Shown one piece after another: positions 50,801 to 60,507 of a stretch of 64,000 nucleotides of DNA. This stretch comes from a virus, in the IMG/VR virus record IMGVR_UViG_3300027759_000063, positions 35,594 to 99,593 of that record; one strand, given 5' to 3'. A program made the position numbers and the translations under genes. The notes under the pieces are model-generated. The model had not been told where the DNA came from. It saw only the letters and a list, made by a program, of their open reading frames with translations, and made no database searches. Every line of letters starts with the position of its first letter. Positions within the stretch are counted from its first letter, which is position 1.

Positions 50801-51056
50801 TCAGTGCACCAGCACGATAGGTGACTGTGATGTTGTTGGCGCCAGTGGCAGGAGCACTGGTAAACTGCAAAACTATGTTGCCAGCAATGTAATCTGTAAA
50901 TGGTCTTTGTAGTGTGCTGCCAATCATGACGTCTAGGTCAGACGCTGATGCTACTGATCTAGCCAGATTGAACTGTGTGGCCACACTGTTGCCACTGAAC
51001 GTTTCAGTGCTGGTATTCAGCAGTGGCGTGTTGGGTTGAAGACCAAGATAGCTCAT
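47820..51056 (-). CDS. Tail fibre with TGN-repeat shaft and C-terminal G2-like domain
   Basis: A 1078-residue protein. Domains: an MSYLG anchor (1-120), a head with DPFIFLANNNPGDTYDSG and YSGYFRDITDAKYKLF (near 225-270), a long shaft of imperfect [ST]ATGNVTGGN[IL]-x repeats (near 300-920), and a C-terminal domain with YADLAEYYSADADYAPGTVL and VIGKAVQDHSG resembling an intramolecular-chaperone/peptidase-G2-like cap. The shaft shares a stretch with the 2519-residue protein (GGANVNATTHTGTTVSVTG vs GATVSVTG). Presumed receptor-binding fibre. Confidence 0.82.
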   Translation of the reverse strand: MSYLGLQPNTPLLNTSTETFSGNSVATQFNLARSVASASDLDVMIGSTLQRPFTDYIAGNIVLQFTSAPATGANNITVTYRAGALNSLNLSASVFNAGTVANPSVVSLAANNSGLYWANASSMSVTVSGTNRATFMANATSVSTDTGALIVDGGLGVDGNVNIGGRVAIADTTESTSVSTGSFKTAGGAGIVGNLNVGGDITCVGDFTVNGTFTTTGTDSLAVTDPFIFLANNNPGDTYDSGVITQFYDGANIRYSGYFRDITDAKYKLFTNLLTQPTTTVDTTDPSFQYTDLILANLSATGNVTGTYFVGNGAALTGISTVTSNIFNANTSVAIAAVNANVNIVVNSAQIANVWSGGISVVGAVAASTTLSATANIIGGNIQTAGIFSATGNITSAANVSAGNLTTGGAVVASGNVTGGNIFGTTAVSTGGNVTGGNIKTAGLMSATGDVYGNNFNATTNVTASVDVSAAGNVIGGNVLTGGLISATANITGSYFIGNGAALTGIDAAGIQSGNSNVRVVSSSGNVAVGIAGTANVAVFSTLGANVTGWIGATGNLNAGGNIAFTGTTQNINIGTSQTTGNVNVGGTSQTGLIEIGVSTASQTINIGHGVAGSGTTKTIQIGENGAAGSTTLIDVGPVTATTAAGLVTFNTATRVAIANTSATALSVAGNITGANILTGGSATATGNIVGGNVATAGLITATGNVTGGNIITAGAFSAASVSASSTVIGVGNITGGNILTGGLISGTGNVTGGNINTAGLITVTGNVQAVGNVSGGNILTANLVQGGILSATANVFATANVSGAYFLGTGISLSGNVISGISTTANITGGNLITTGIVSAVGNVTGGNLLLTGTGIVSTNGTGNFGAVTTGGTISATGNITGGNILGGANVNATTHTGTTVSVTGAITGASLTVSTGAVTLGSIVNANGNGVGNIGSATTYFNTVFAKATSAQYADLAEYYSADADYAPGTVLSFGGDQEVTMTTGINDVRVAGVVSTTPAYAMNTAIEAAHSVALALTGRVPTLVVGAVAKGDMMVSAGGGRAKACATPILGTVIGKAVQDHSGGQGTIEIVVGRL
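48250..50160 (-). repeat. Coding repeat array of the 1078-residue fibre
   Basis: Dense imperfect repeats such as CACCAGTGACATTGCC on the plus strand, encoding ATGNVTGGN units. Homologous to the arrays in the 51392 and 59002 genes. Confidence 0.8.
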
Positions 51057-51388
51057 TAGGTGATTTCCATTATGCTCAAAATTGCATCAATGCTGGTGGC
51101 AGCACTGCTTTGCACGTATATTTTGTCCCCGGTGATCATCACAATCTTTTGATCTCCACCAATGGGAATCAACGAAGCTCCAGAACTAATGGGTGCGTTG
51201 GCCACAATGTAGGTGTTGGCTGTAGCATTGGCCAAGAACACATTGGCTGTGATTGCACTGCCAGTGGTATTGGTACAAGTTAAGCCAATCACAATAGTGG
51301 TTGTACTTGCCGGCACTGTGTAATTGCCAATTATGCCAGGGCTTGCGCCAACATTTTGTGAAGTTTTTCGTGTGAAAGTATTTGCCAT
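51056..51388 (-). CDS. Small beta-rich virion protein (110 aa)
   Basis: A 110-residue protein (MANTFTRKTSQNVGASPG) of alternating hydrophobic residues (TTTIVIGLTCTNTTG, QKIVMITGDKIYVQSSA) typical of a small phage beta-sandwich structural or fibre-associated protein. It lies between the two fibre genes and overlaps the next gene by one base. Probably a fibre adaptor or decoration; no exact family recognised. Confidence 0.7.
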   Translation of the reverse strand: MANTFTRKTSQNVGASPGIIGNYTVPASTTTIVIGLTCTNTTGSAITANVFLANATANTYIVANAPISSGASLIPIGGDQKIVMITGDKIYVQSSAATSIDAILSIMEIT

Positions 51389-51391
51389 TTG

Positions 51392-54300
51392 TTATCCTAA
51401 TGCTATTGCCAGTGCAGCCGCGTCATCTATTGTGGCTACTCTAGCGTTGTTGATATTTATCGTGCTAGTAGCGTTGATGTTGTTGGCGTTGACATTGGCT
51501 GTTGTTGTGATGTTTGCGGTCATGTTGATTGCGCTGATCACATTGCCACTCAGGCTCAATCCTGCTGCATTCAGATTGCCACCAGTGATGTTGCCTGTGG
51601 CAAACACAAATCCACTATTGGTTATCAAATTGCCACCAACCACGTTGCCGGTCACGGCCAAACTGCCCAGCGTACCCACGCTGGTAATATTGGTTTGTGC
51701 GGCTGTGGTCAATGTGCCCACAATACTAATACCGCTCAAGTTGCCACCAATGATGTTGCCTGCTGCAGAGATCAAGCCACCTGTGTTGATGTTGCCGCCA
51801 CTGACATTGCCAGTTGCTATAACTTGAGCACCGGTGATAAAATTAGCAGCGTTAACATTACCAGTGGCTGTGATTAGCCCTGCTGTGCTGACATTGCCAC
51901 CTATGACATTGGCTGTGGCACTGACTGTGAGCCCTTGCACCAATGCGGCTGTGACAATGTTGCCACCTGTGACGTTGCCTGTGGCAGTGATTAGTCCTGC
52001 TGTGACTACATTACCACCAGTTATGTTGCCTGTGACGCTGACCAATCCTGCGGTGTTGATATTGCCGCCAATCACATTGCCTGTTGAGCTGACTACACCG
52101 CCTGTGTTGATGTTGGCGCCAATCACGTTGCCTGCAGAGCTCAGCAGTGTTGTGGCCAGTACGTTGCCGCCACCAATGTTACCAATTGTGGTTGAGATAT
52201 TGCCTGTAATTGTGGCTTTTCCGCCCACAGTCAAGTCGCCACCGTTTGTGGTTACTAATGCTCCGCCCACTGTGAGTGCGTTGGCTGTGTAATCAAATAT
52301 CAATCCTGAATCGCCAACCAACAATCCATCACTGTTGAACAGCACTTGACTGTTGCTAGAATTGGTCAATGCAATATTACCAAGTAAATTACCAATGAAA
52401 TTTTGACCTTGAACGTTGCCTGCGGCAATGACGTTACCTGCGGCTGAAATCAATGCACCTGACACAATGTTACCAGTGGCTGTGACCAATCCTGCTGTGC
52501 TGATATTGCCACCAATCACGTTGCCTGTGACACTGGTCAAACCGCCAGTGATCAAGTTACCGCCAGTGACGTTGCCAGTTGCGCTGGTCAATCCGCCAGT
52601 GATCAAGTTACCACCAGTGACATTGCCAGTAACAGTGGCCAGTCCTGCTGTGGCCAAGTTACCGCCAGTGACATTGCCGCCGGCACTGACTAGACCAGAA
52701 ATATTGACATTACCGCCAACCACGTTGGCTGTGGCACTTACAGTGAGACCTTGTACCAATGCGGCTGTAATTATGTTGCCACCAACCACGTTGGCTGTTG
52801 ATACAATCTGTCCCACTGCTGTGATCAATCCTGCTGTGACGATATTGCCACCTGTTACATTACCACTTGCACTGACAGATGCTGCTGATACTGCACCAGT
52901 TGTGATTACATTGCCGCCGGTGACATTACCAGTTGCAGTGATTAGCCCTGCTGTGGCTACATTGCCACTTGTGACGTTGCCTGTGATATTGAGTGGACTA
53001 ACAACATTGCCGCTCAGGCTCAATGCCACAGCGTTCAAATTACCACTTGTGACGTTGCCTGTGATATTGAGTGGGCTGATGACGTTGCCACTCAGGCTCA
53101 ATTCTACTGCATTTAGACTGTTAGCAAATATATTTCCCACTGCTGATATCAGTCCAGCAGTGAGTAAGTTGCCACCTGTGATGTTGGCACTGGCACTGAC
53201 TGAGGCAGCACTCACAGCGGCTGCTGTGACAAGATTACCACCAGTGACGTTGCCTGTGGCAGTGATTAGCCCTGCTGTGCTGACATTGCCACCTATGACA
53301 TTGGCTGTGGCGCTGACCTGGCCAGCACTGTTGATATTGGCGCCAGTGATGTTGGATGTGACATTTAGTGCGCTAACCACATTACCATTTAGGCTCATTC
53401 CTGTGGCATTCAAATTAGCACCGGTGATGTTGCCACTTGCATTGACACTAGCGCCCGATATTGCTGCAGGTGATATAATATTGCCGCCTACAACATTGCC
53501 TGTGGCATTGAGTTGTTCTATTGCACTCAAATTGCCTGTCACAATGTTGCCTGTAACACTCAAACTTGGCAGTGTACCAATGCTGGTGGCCACAACACCA
53601 GTCAACAGACTACCATTACCAATGTAGTAATTGCCAGCAACGTTGCCAGTGACACTTACTGTGGCACCTTGCAAATTGCCAACTACAAAACTTCCATAAC
53701 TGTTGACTGTAACTATTTCGTTGGCAATACTGACATCAGTAGCCGCAAACATCTTTTTAGATGTGTCGTTGAAACCCACAAACGCTTGTTTTTCTGTGGT
53801 ATCAAAATACCATAAATCAGTACCACGGTCTTTGCCGTCATCAACAGTCAACGGTGTGTTGTTGGCACCACGGCCTAATCCAATAATTGGATCTTCAACA
53901 TTGAAACTGCTTACATTGTTATACGTTATGTCGCCATTGACTGTTAAGTTGCCGCCTACCAGAACATTACCAGTTGTGGTTATTGAGGCTGCTGACATAG
54001 CCGCCGCACTGATGATGTTGCCACCAGTTATATTGCCTGTGACATTGAGTGGGCTAACAACATTGCCGCTCAAACTCAATGCCACGGCATTCAAATTACC
54101 ACCTGTGATGTTGCCTGTTACGTTCAGTGGGCTAACAACATTGCCACTCAGACTCAATGCCACGGCATTTAAATTGCCGCCAGTGACGTTGCCTGTAGCA
54201 GTGATTAATCCAGCGGTGCGTAAGTTGCCACCATCAATATTGGCAGTCACAGCCATTGAGGCTGCACTTACTACCCCTGCAGTGATCATATTGCCACCAG

Positions 54301-57300
54301 TGATGTTGCCAGCGGCTGACAGAGTGGTACTACTGATTACATTAGCACCTGTGATGTTGCCGCTTGCTCCTGAAATGGAAATATTGCTTGCTATCACATT
54401 GCCAGTGACACTTACAAAATCGGTGTTGACGTTGCCACTGGTTATGTTACCTGTAGCACTGATCAATCCTGCTGTGGTGATGTTGCCACCAGTGATGTTG
54501 CCAGTTACTGCGGCATTGCTGGTGACGCTTAAATTACCACCAGCTATGTTGGCAGTGGTTGTGATATTAGCGGCACTGGTCAATGCGCTGACCACGTTGC
54601 CACTCAAACTCAATCCAACTGAATTTATGTTACCACCAAAGATATTGCCAGTGGCACTGACTTGACCTGCTGTGCGTATATTGCCGCCTGTGACATTGCC
54701 GGCACCAGAAACAATACCACCTGTGACAATGTTACCACCAGCTACGTTGGCTGTGGCACTGATTTGACCTGTGGCCAGCACAGCACCACCAGTTAATATG
54801 TTACCACCTGTGATGTTGGCAGTGACGCTGACTACACCACCAGTCAATATGTTACCACCAGTGATGTTGGCGGTTGTGATTACATTGCCTGTGAGTGCAA
54901 TCAAGTTGCCCGTATAGGTGGGCAAGTATGCAGCCACATTGGCATTGCCATATGTGGCTGGCAGCCCGGTCAATTGCGATCCATTGCCAATGAAAAACGA
55001 ACCAGCAATGTTGCCCACAGCTGAAATGTTGGCAGTGGCATTGACGTTGGCGCCAACAATGTTGGCAGTGGCACTGAGTGTGGTTGACGTTATCACGTTG
55101 GCGCCTGTGATGTTACCACCCGAACCTGCTGTGATCAAATTACCAGCAAGTACGTTGCCCACAGCACTGACATTACCTGCTGTGGAAACCAAGCCTGCAG
55201 TGTTGATATTGCCGCCAGCAACATTACCAGTGACATTTAGCGCACTTACAACGTTTGAACTCAAACTCAGCCCAGCAGCGTTCAAGTTCCCGCCAGTGAT
55301 GTTGCCAGTTACCGAAACAGTGGCACCTGTGTGTGTTGTGGCATTGACATTGGCTCCACCCAGTATATTACCACCAGTGATGTTGCCAGTTGCTGACACT
55401 TGACCAGCAGTACGCAAATTGCCTGTATCAATGTTGCCTGTCACGCTCAAACTTGGCAACGTTCCAATACTAGTAGCTGTGACACCGGTCAGTAGTGAGC
55501 CATTACCAATGTAATAATTGCCAGTGATGTTGCCAGTTGCTGATACTTGTCCTGCAGTGGTCAAGTTGCCACCAGCAATGTTGGCTGTCACCGCCAAACT
55601 GCCCAATGTACCTACTGAAGTAATATTGGTTTGTGCGGCTGTGATCAATGTACCTGCAATGCTAGTACCCGATAAGTTGCCACCAATGATGTTGCCTATG
55701 GCGCTGACTACGCCAGCAGTGTTTATGTTTCCGCCAGTGACATTGGCGCTGGCGCTGACTGAAGCAGCACTTACAGCAGCCGCTGTACTCAAATTACCAC
55801 CAGTTACATTTCCTGACGCACTGATCGTGACCGCACTTACTGCGGCAGAACTAATTACATTGCCACCAATCACATTGCCTGTGGCCGACACATTGCCTGT
55901 GGCACTTACGGCACCTGTTGTAACAACGTTACCTGCATTGACGTTGCCGGCAGCAGAAACCAGTCCTGTGGTTCTCAAGTTGCCTGACTGTGTATTACCT
56001 GCCACTGTGAGCAAGTTTGGTCCAGCGGTGTCAAAAGTCAATCCTGCTGTGGCACCAGCGTTGCCGTTGTTGTTGAATATGACTTGTGTGTTTGATCCAG
56101 GCACAGTCAAGTTGCCTGTTACGTTGCCTGAGAAGTTACCAACAAAGTATCCAGCAGTTGTGATGTTGCCTGCTGATGATATCTGACCAGCAGTGGTCAA
56201 ATTTCCACCAGCCACATTGCCTGTAGCAGTGAGTGTACTAGGAGCAAATGCTCCTGTGATGCTTAGATTACCACCAGCAATGTTGGCTGTGGTTGTGATG
56301 TTGCCTGTGGCAGTGATCTGACCAGCAGTTGAAATATTTCCACCAATCACATTACCAGTTGACGATAATAGACCACCAGTGTTGATATTTCCGCCAGTGA
56401 TGTTGGCTGTGGTGGTAATTGCAGATGTTGAGTTAATTGCGCTGACCACGTTGCCGCTCAAACTCAAGCCTACACCATTTAATGTATTGGCACTGGTAAT
56501 ATTACCCAGCGCACTTATGGTGCCACCAGTTATGCCTGGGCCAACTCTAATGTCTTGAGCTATGACATTGCCCGCGGTAGAAACATTTCCACCTGTGTTG
56601 ATGTTGCCACCAATCACATTGCCTGTGGCCGACACTGTGTTGGTAGATAGCAACACACCTGATACAATTACGTTACCGCCAGTGATGTTGCCGGTGCCCG
56701 ACACTGTACCAATACCAAATGCCACGTTACCATTGAATACTGCGCCGTTGACGTTGCCACCAGTGCTGATCACACCTGATCCGGCCAATATGTTGCCGCC
56801 AGTGATGTTGCCAGTTGTGACAATAACACCTGATCCAGCCAGCAAGTTACCGCCCGTGACATTGGCAGTGGCGCTGATGTTACCGCCAGTTATGATATTG
56901 CCCGTTGCACTTATAATATTACCAACAACAAGATTGCCAACGCCTGGACCATTACTAACAGTTAAATTACCAACTTGTGCATCGCCATTACCTAGTAATT
57001 TGAATATGCCAAACAGAATGTTACCGCCAGTGATGTTACCAGTTGCACTGATTACACCTGTGACATATTCACCTGTTGTGGCAAACACTGCCACGTTACC
57101 GGTTCCGCCTACTCCAACTGATACATTGCCCCCTGAATTCACAATAGTAACATTACTTGTACCATTGTTGATATTGGCCACACTGGTGATCACACCAGTC
57201 AACAATGCACCGTTGCCTAAAATGTATCCGCCAGTGATATTGCCGGCTGTGGATATGGGGTTGGTGCCAAACGCAGCTAAGTTGGCAGCCACATTGGCAT

Positions 57301-58951
57301 TGCCATAACTGGCAGCGACACCAGTCAAGAACGCACCATTGCCCAAAACATAATTGCCTTGAACATTGGCCGTTGTGATAACATTGCCTGTAAGTGCTGC
57401 CAAATTGCCAGTGTATATAGGCAAGTATGCAGCCACGTTGGCATTGCCATAACTGGCAGCAATGCCTGTGAGTTGACTGCCGTTACCAATAAAATAGTTA
57501 CCAGTCACGTTGCCAATGGCACTGACCACACCACCAGTTATGACATTTCCAATCTGCGCATTGCCACTCAAGGTCAGTAAATTGGCAGTGTAGTCAAATG
57601 TCAATCCTGCTGACGCACCTGCATTACCAAAGTCGTTGTACAGTACCTGTGTGTTAACACCTGGTACGACAATGTTACCAGTGACGTTGCCTGAGAAATT
57701 ACCAATAAAGAATCCAGTTGTGGTAATATTGCCTGTGGAACTTATTTGTCCAGCTGTAGTAATGTTGCCACCACGCACGTTGCCAATGGCACTAACCACA
57801 CCTGCGGTATTTAAATTGCCGCCAGTGACATTACCGGTTGATGATACCACGCCAGAAGTGTTGACATTACCACCAGTGATGTTTCCACTTGCAACAACTG
57901 ACACTGCTGACACAGCAGCAGTAGCTATTAAATTGCCGCCAGTTACGTTACCAGCAGTAATCACAGCACCAGCTACTAAGTTTCCAGTGCTGGAAACAAT
58001 ACCAGAAATAACTATATTGCCACCAGCAATATTGCCAGAGTACACTGGCAAATATGCGGCTACATTGGCATTGCTGTAAGTTTCAGGCAAACCACTGAGC
58101 AAGGCACCATTACCAAGAATGTATCCACCAGATATGTTTGCAACAGTGACAATGTTTCCTGTTGTGTTTACTTGCCCAGCAACAGACAGCCCAGCGGTGG
58201 AAAATGTGCCACGTGTGGTGTTGTTTACTGCAACTACAACATTGCCCCCGGCCACTGCTATGGCAACATTGCTGTTGCCGTTGCTGATTGTGTTGGCACC
58301 TGCAGATCCTGAGCCGGCAACAACAAATGTTCCGCCAGCTTGATTGGTGAATACCAAAGCAGTGGCGTTGGAAGAAATTGTGGCATTGTTGAGATAGATT
58401 GTGTTGCCACTGAGGTATAAATCATTCCAGGCCTGTGTGGCACTACCTAGGTCATAAGTTACGTTGGCTGCTGGCAGTACATTCCCAGCAAATGCAGTGG
58501 CAAATTTTGTGAACACCACTGTATTGGAACTGTTTTGAACGCCAACAGTGATGTTGCCGCCTGGAGTTACTGTGACATTGCTGGTGCCCAAAGAAATACT
58601 TGGAGAGGCCGAGGCCTGCACTCCAGTTAATTGACTGCCATTACCTACAAAATATTGGGCATATACTGTGTCTATGCGTTGTGTTGATGCACCAATATCA
58701 TACACAGCGTCAATACTGGGTATGATTGTAGAATTGGCTTGAATGTTGCCAATGCCGTTAGCTCGCAACACCAGATTGTTGTTGACCCCAGTAACAGTGA
58801 TGGTATTGCCGGAGATAACGACATTGCTGCCAACAGGGCCAGCGGTATAAATCTCAGTAAAATTTTCGTTTACCGCGGTGAATGCATCGCGTAACGGTTC
58901 ACCAGTGCCGTCATTTGCGGCAGCACCTGTGTCAATAATCTGTTGTGCCAT
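51392..58951 (-). CDS. Giant repeat fibre protein (2519 aa)
   Basis: The largest gene here. The N-terminus (MAQQIIDTGAAANDGTGEPL, then FTAVNENFTEIYTA) is the adhesion/anchor segment seen in aquatic phage fibres. Residues from about 200 to 2450 are built from degenerate units such as VSATGNVTGGNINTAGL, interspersed with YFIGNGSQLTGV pivots, and one distinct head-like insert near 1684-1760 (NVEDPIIGLGRGANNTP, DLWYFDTTEKQAF). Tandem near-identical copies of LNAVALSLSGNVVSPL show recent duplication. At over 2500 residues it would form a shaft much longer than T4 long tail fibres unless processed or folded back. A TAAATA box lies upstream, with GAGGA 14 nt from the ATG. Confidence 0.85.
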   Translation of the reverse strand: MAQQIIDTGAAANDGTGEPLRDAFTAVNENFTEIYTAGPVGSNVVISGNTITVTGVNNNLVLRANGIGNIQANSTIIPSIDAVYDIGASTQRIDTVYAQYFVGNGSQLTGVQASASPSISLGTSNVTVTPGGNITVGVQNSSNTVVFTKFATAFAGNVLPAANVTYDLGSATQAWNDLYLSGNTIYLNNATISSNATALVFTNQAGGTFVVAGSGSAGANTISNGNSNVAIAVAGGNVVVAVNNTTRGTFSTAGLSVAGQVNTTGNIVTVANISGGYILGNGALLSGLPETYSNANVAAYLPVYSGNIAGGNIVISGIVSSTGNLVAGAVITAGNVTGGNLIATAAVSAVSVVASGNITGGNVNTSGVVSSTGNVTGGNLNTAGVVSAIGNVRGGNITTAGQISSTGNITTTGFFIGNFSGNVTGNIVVPGVNTQVLYNDFGNAGASAGLTFDYTANLLTLSGNAQIGNVITGGVVSAIGNVTGNYFIGNGSQLTGIAASYGNANVAAYLPIYTGNLAALTGNVITTANVQGNYVLGNGAFLTGVAASYGNANVAANLAAFGTNPISTAGNITGGYILGNGALLTGVITSVANINNGTSNVTIVNSGGNVSVGVGGTGNVAVFATTGEYVTGVISATGNITGGNILFGIFKLLGNGDAQVGNLTVSNGPGVGNLVVGNIISATGNIITGGNISATANVTGGNLLAGSGVIVTTGNITGGNILAGSGVISTGGNVNGAVFNGNVAFGIGTVSGTGNITGGNVIVSGVLLSTNTVSATGNVIGGNINTGGNVSTAGNVIAQDIRVGPGITGGTISALGNITSANTLNGVGLSLSGNVVSAINSTSAITTTANITGGNINTGGLLSSTGNVIGGNISTAGQITATGNITTTANIAGGNLSITGAFAPSTLTATGNVAGGNLTTAGQISSAGNITTAGYFVGNFSGNVTGNLTVPGSNTQVIFNNNGNAGATAGLTFDTAGPNLLTVAGNTQSGNLRTTGLVSAAGNVNAGNVVTTGAVSATGNVSATGNVIGGNVISSAAVSAVTISASGNVTGGNLSTAAAVSAASVSASANVTGGNINTAGVVSAIGNIIGGNLSGTSIAGTLITAAQTNITSVGTLGSLAVTANIAGGNLTTAGQVSATGNITGNYYIGNGSLLTGVTATSIGTLPSLSVTGNIDTGNLRTAGQVSATGNITGGNILGGANVNATTHTGATVSVTGNITGGNLNAAGLSLSSNVVSALNVTGNVAGGNINTAGLVSTAGNVSAVGNVLAGNLITAGSGGNITGANVITSTTLSATANIVGANVNATANISAVGNIAGSFFIGNGSQLTGLPATYGNANVAAYLPTYTGNLIALTGNVITTANITGGNILTGGVVSVTANITGGNILTGGAVLATGQISATANVAGGNIVTGGIVSGAGNVTGGNIRTAGQVSATGNIFGGNINSVGLSLSGNVVSALTSAANITTTANIAGGNLSVTSNAAVTGNITGGNITTAGLISATGNITSGNVNTDFVSVTGNVIASNISISGASGNITGANVISSTTLSAAGNITGGNMITAGVVSAASMAVTANIDGGNLRTAGLITATGNVTGGNLNAVALSLSGNVVSPLNVTGNITGGNLNAVALSLSGNVVSPLNVTGNITGGNIISAAAMSAASITTTGNVLVGGNLTVNGDITYNNVSSFNVEDPIIGLGRGANNTPLTVDDGKDRGTDLWYFDTTEKQAFVGFNDTSKKMFAATDVSIANEIVTVNSYGSFVVGNLQGATVSVTGNVAGNYYIGNGSLLTGVVATSIGTLPSLSVTGNIVTGNLSAIEQLNATGNVVGGNIISPAAISGASVNASGNITGANLNATGMSLNGNVVSALNVTSNITGANINSAGQVSATANVIGGNVSTAGLITATGNVTGGNLVTAAAVSAASVSASANITGGNLLTAGLISAVGNIFANSLNAVELSLSGNVISPLNITGNVTSGNLNAVALSLSGNVVSPLNITGNVTSGNVATAGLITATGNVTGGNVITTGAVSAASVSASGNVTGGNIVTAGLITAVGQIVSTANVVGGNIITAALVQGLTVSATANVVGGNVNISGLVSAGGNVTGGNLATAGLATVTGNVTGGNLITGGLTSATGNVTGGNLITGGLTSVTGNVIGGNISTAGLVTATGNIVSGALISAAGNVIAAGNVQGQNFIGNLLGNIALTNSSNSQVLFNSDGLLVGDSGLIFDYTANALTVGGALVTTNGGDLTVGGKATITGNISTTIGNIGGGNVLATTLLSSAGNVIGANINTGGVVSSTGNVIGGNINTAGLVSVTGNITGGNVVTAGLITATGNVTGGNIVTAALVQGLTVSATANVIGGNVSTAGLITATGNVNAANFITGAQVIATGNVSGGNINTGGLISAAGNIIGGNLSGISIVGTLTTAAQTNITSVGTLGSLAVTGNVVGGNLITNSGFVFATGNITGGNLNAAGLSLSGNVISAINMTANITTTANVNANNINATSTININNARVATIDDAAALAIALG
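51500..58200 (-). repeat. Coding repeat array of the 2519-residue fibre
   Basis: Continuous degenerate direct repeats (GCCACCAGTGACATTGCC-like on the plus strand) with local perfect duplications, for example around 52980-53100 and 54040-54170. Proline-rich plus-strand open frames in this region are antisense shadows of the repeats. Confidence 0.85.
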
Positions 58952-59001
58952 AGATCTACAATGTCCTCTGATGTATTTACCAAAAGGACTTGTTTGCTAT
59001 T

Positions 59002-60507
59002 TTAGGATAATCTGGTGTAGGTTAAATAACTGCCACTCTGTATGTTGATGTTTGCCGCACTGGTTTGTGCTTGAATTGCAACATTGGCGTTGCCAGCACT
59101 GTAGATGGTGCCGGTTATTCTGGCTGTTCTGGGTGTGGTTCCAGTCATGGCCTGAGTGGCAGCGGCGGTGGCTGACACATTGGAAGTTGATGTGCTAAAT
59201 GCTGAAGTTTGTGTGGTTTGCGCTTCCACAGTGTAGTAACAGGTTCCTGCGTCAAAATATGTGCTGAATCCAGTGGTGGTACCACCAGCAGGCAATATAG
59301 GCATGTATGCTTCAAACTTGTAGGTGTATCCGCCCAGCATGAAGAATCCCAAACTGCCAATGTTGGCCATTGATGCACTGGCAAAAGCCACAGTGGTGGG
59401 TTGCCAAACTACATTTTCTACCCCAATGCCCGTGCCCGAACTGTTGCCAGAGATGCTGATATTAGCACCAACAATATTACCCGACGCAGTGACAGTACCA
59501 CTGCGCACGTTGCCTGTTGTGCTGAAATTTTGAGTAGCATTGAAGTTGGCAGCATTCACATTGCCAGTTACTGAAACTTGGTCATCACTGTTGATGTTGC
59601 CGCCACGAATGTTGCCTGTGGCAGTTATGCCAGCAGCACCTGCACTGATCGCGCCCAAACTGATGATGTTACCACCTGTGATGTTACCGGTCACTGTGGC
59701 CAGTCCTCCAGTGATCAAGTTACCACCAGTGACGTTGCCAGTGGTACTGGTCAGTCCTGAATTTAAGATATTGCCAGAGCTGACGTTGCCAATCACACTG
59801 GCATTGCCACTTATGTAAGCATTACCAGTCACAGCAAAAGTGTGCAAAGGTGCAGCATTGGCAATGCCCACATTGCCCGAACTGCCAATCACAGTGATTC
59901 TTGTTGTGGGTGTGGCACCACTGCCTGTTTGAATTTGAATGTTGGCGTTGCCATTGGTGTCTTCATATACAGCTTGAATTCTGGCTGTGATTCTAGGGCC
60001 AGCCCCTGTTAAGTCCCCTGTGAACCATTCTATGGCACCAATGTTGCCTGCTACACCAACTGTGGTATTAGCGTCTTGAAATCTAATCATCTGACTGGTT
60101 GTAGCGCCAGTTGTTTGTGTCAACACAATGTTGCCTGTGGCAACAGTTAAATTACCACCATTAACATTGCCTGTGGCCGAAACTTGCCCTGCGGTGTTGA
60201 TATTACCGCCAGTGACATTGCCAGTGACACTTTGTAATCCAGTAATGAATTGACCAGTGGTGGCAAAAACTGCTACATTGCTCACAGCACCAATTGTGAT
60301 GTTGGCGTTGCCGTTGACCACAGGGATTTCCATGCTGGTGGTGCCATTAAATATCTTGTCAGCGTTGATATTACCTGTCAACACAGCATTACCTGTAACT
60401 GTGAGATTGCCCACAATATTAACATTGGTGCTTTGTAAGGTGACTAAATCACCTGCATTTATGGTTTCTATGGTGTAATCGCCACTGACACGTTTGACTG
60501 TTGACAT
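59002..60507 (-). CDS. Tail fibre with TGN repeats and C-terminal jelly-roll-like domain
   Basis: A 501-residue protein. Residues 1-150 are an anchor and first repeats, and about 240-350 contain ATGNVTGGN units like the other fibres. The insert MIRFQDANTTVGVAGNIG, EWFTGDLTGAGPRI and VIGSSGNVGIANAAPLH resembles a phage fibre head. The C-terminal 140 residues (FFMLGGYTYKFEAYMPI, YYTVEAQTTQTSAF) look like a C1q/TNF-like beta jelly-roll that could bind receptor. The start follows AAAGGA, and a TATAAATA box sits within the end of the gene upstream. Confidence 0.8.
   Translation of the reverse strand: MSTVKRVSGDYTIETINAGDLVTLQSTNVNIVGNLTVTGNAVLTGNINADKIFNGTTSMEIPVVNGNANITIGAVSNVAVFATTGQFITGLQSVTGNVTGGNINTAGQVSATGNVNGGNLTVATGNIVLTQTTGATTSQMIRFQDANTTVGVAGNIGAIEWFTGDLTGAGPRITARIQAVYEDTNGNANIQIQTGSGATPTTRITVIGSSGNVGIANAAPLHTFAVTGNAYISGNASVIGNVSSGNILNSGLTSTTGNVTGGNLITGGLATVTGNITGGNIISLGAISAGAAGITATGNIRGGNINSDDQVSVTGNVNAANFNATQNFSTTGNVRSGTVTASGNIVGANISISGNSSGTGIGVENVVWQPTTVAFASASMANIGSLGFFMLGGYTYKFEAYMPILPAGGTTTGFSTYFDAGTCYYTVEAQTTQTSAFSTSTSNVSATAAATQAMTGTTPRTARITGTIYSAGNANVAIQAQTSAANINIQSGSYLTYTRLS

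Noticed and set aside
52416-54665. Long plus-strand open frames (up to 403 codons) rich in LPPVTLPVA
   Set aside because: They are antisense readings of the fibre repeat array; proline-rich low complexity, no ribosome sites, and the minus-strand frame is continuous for 2519 codons.
51500-58200. CRISPR-like array of short direct repeats
   Set aside because: Repeats are degenerate, of irregular spacing, and all in one open reading frame with coding meaning (TGN repeats).
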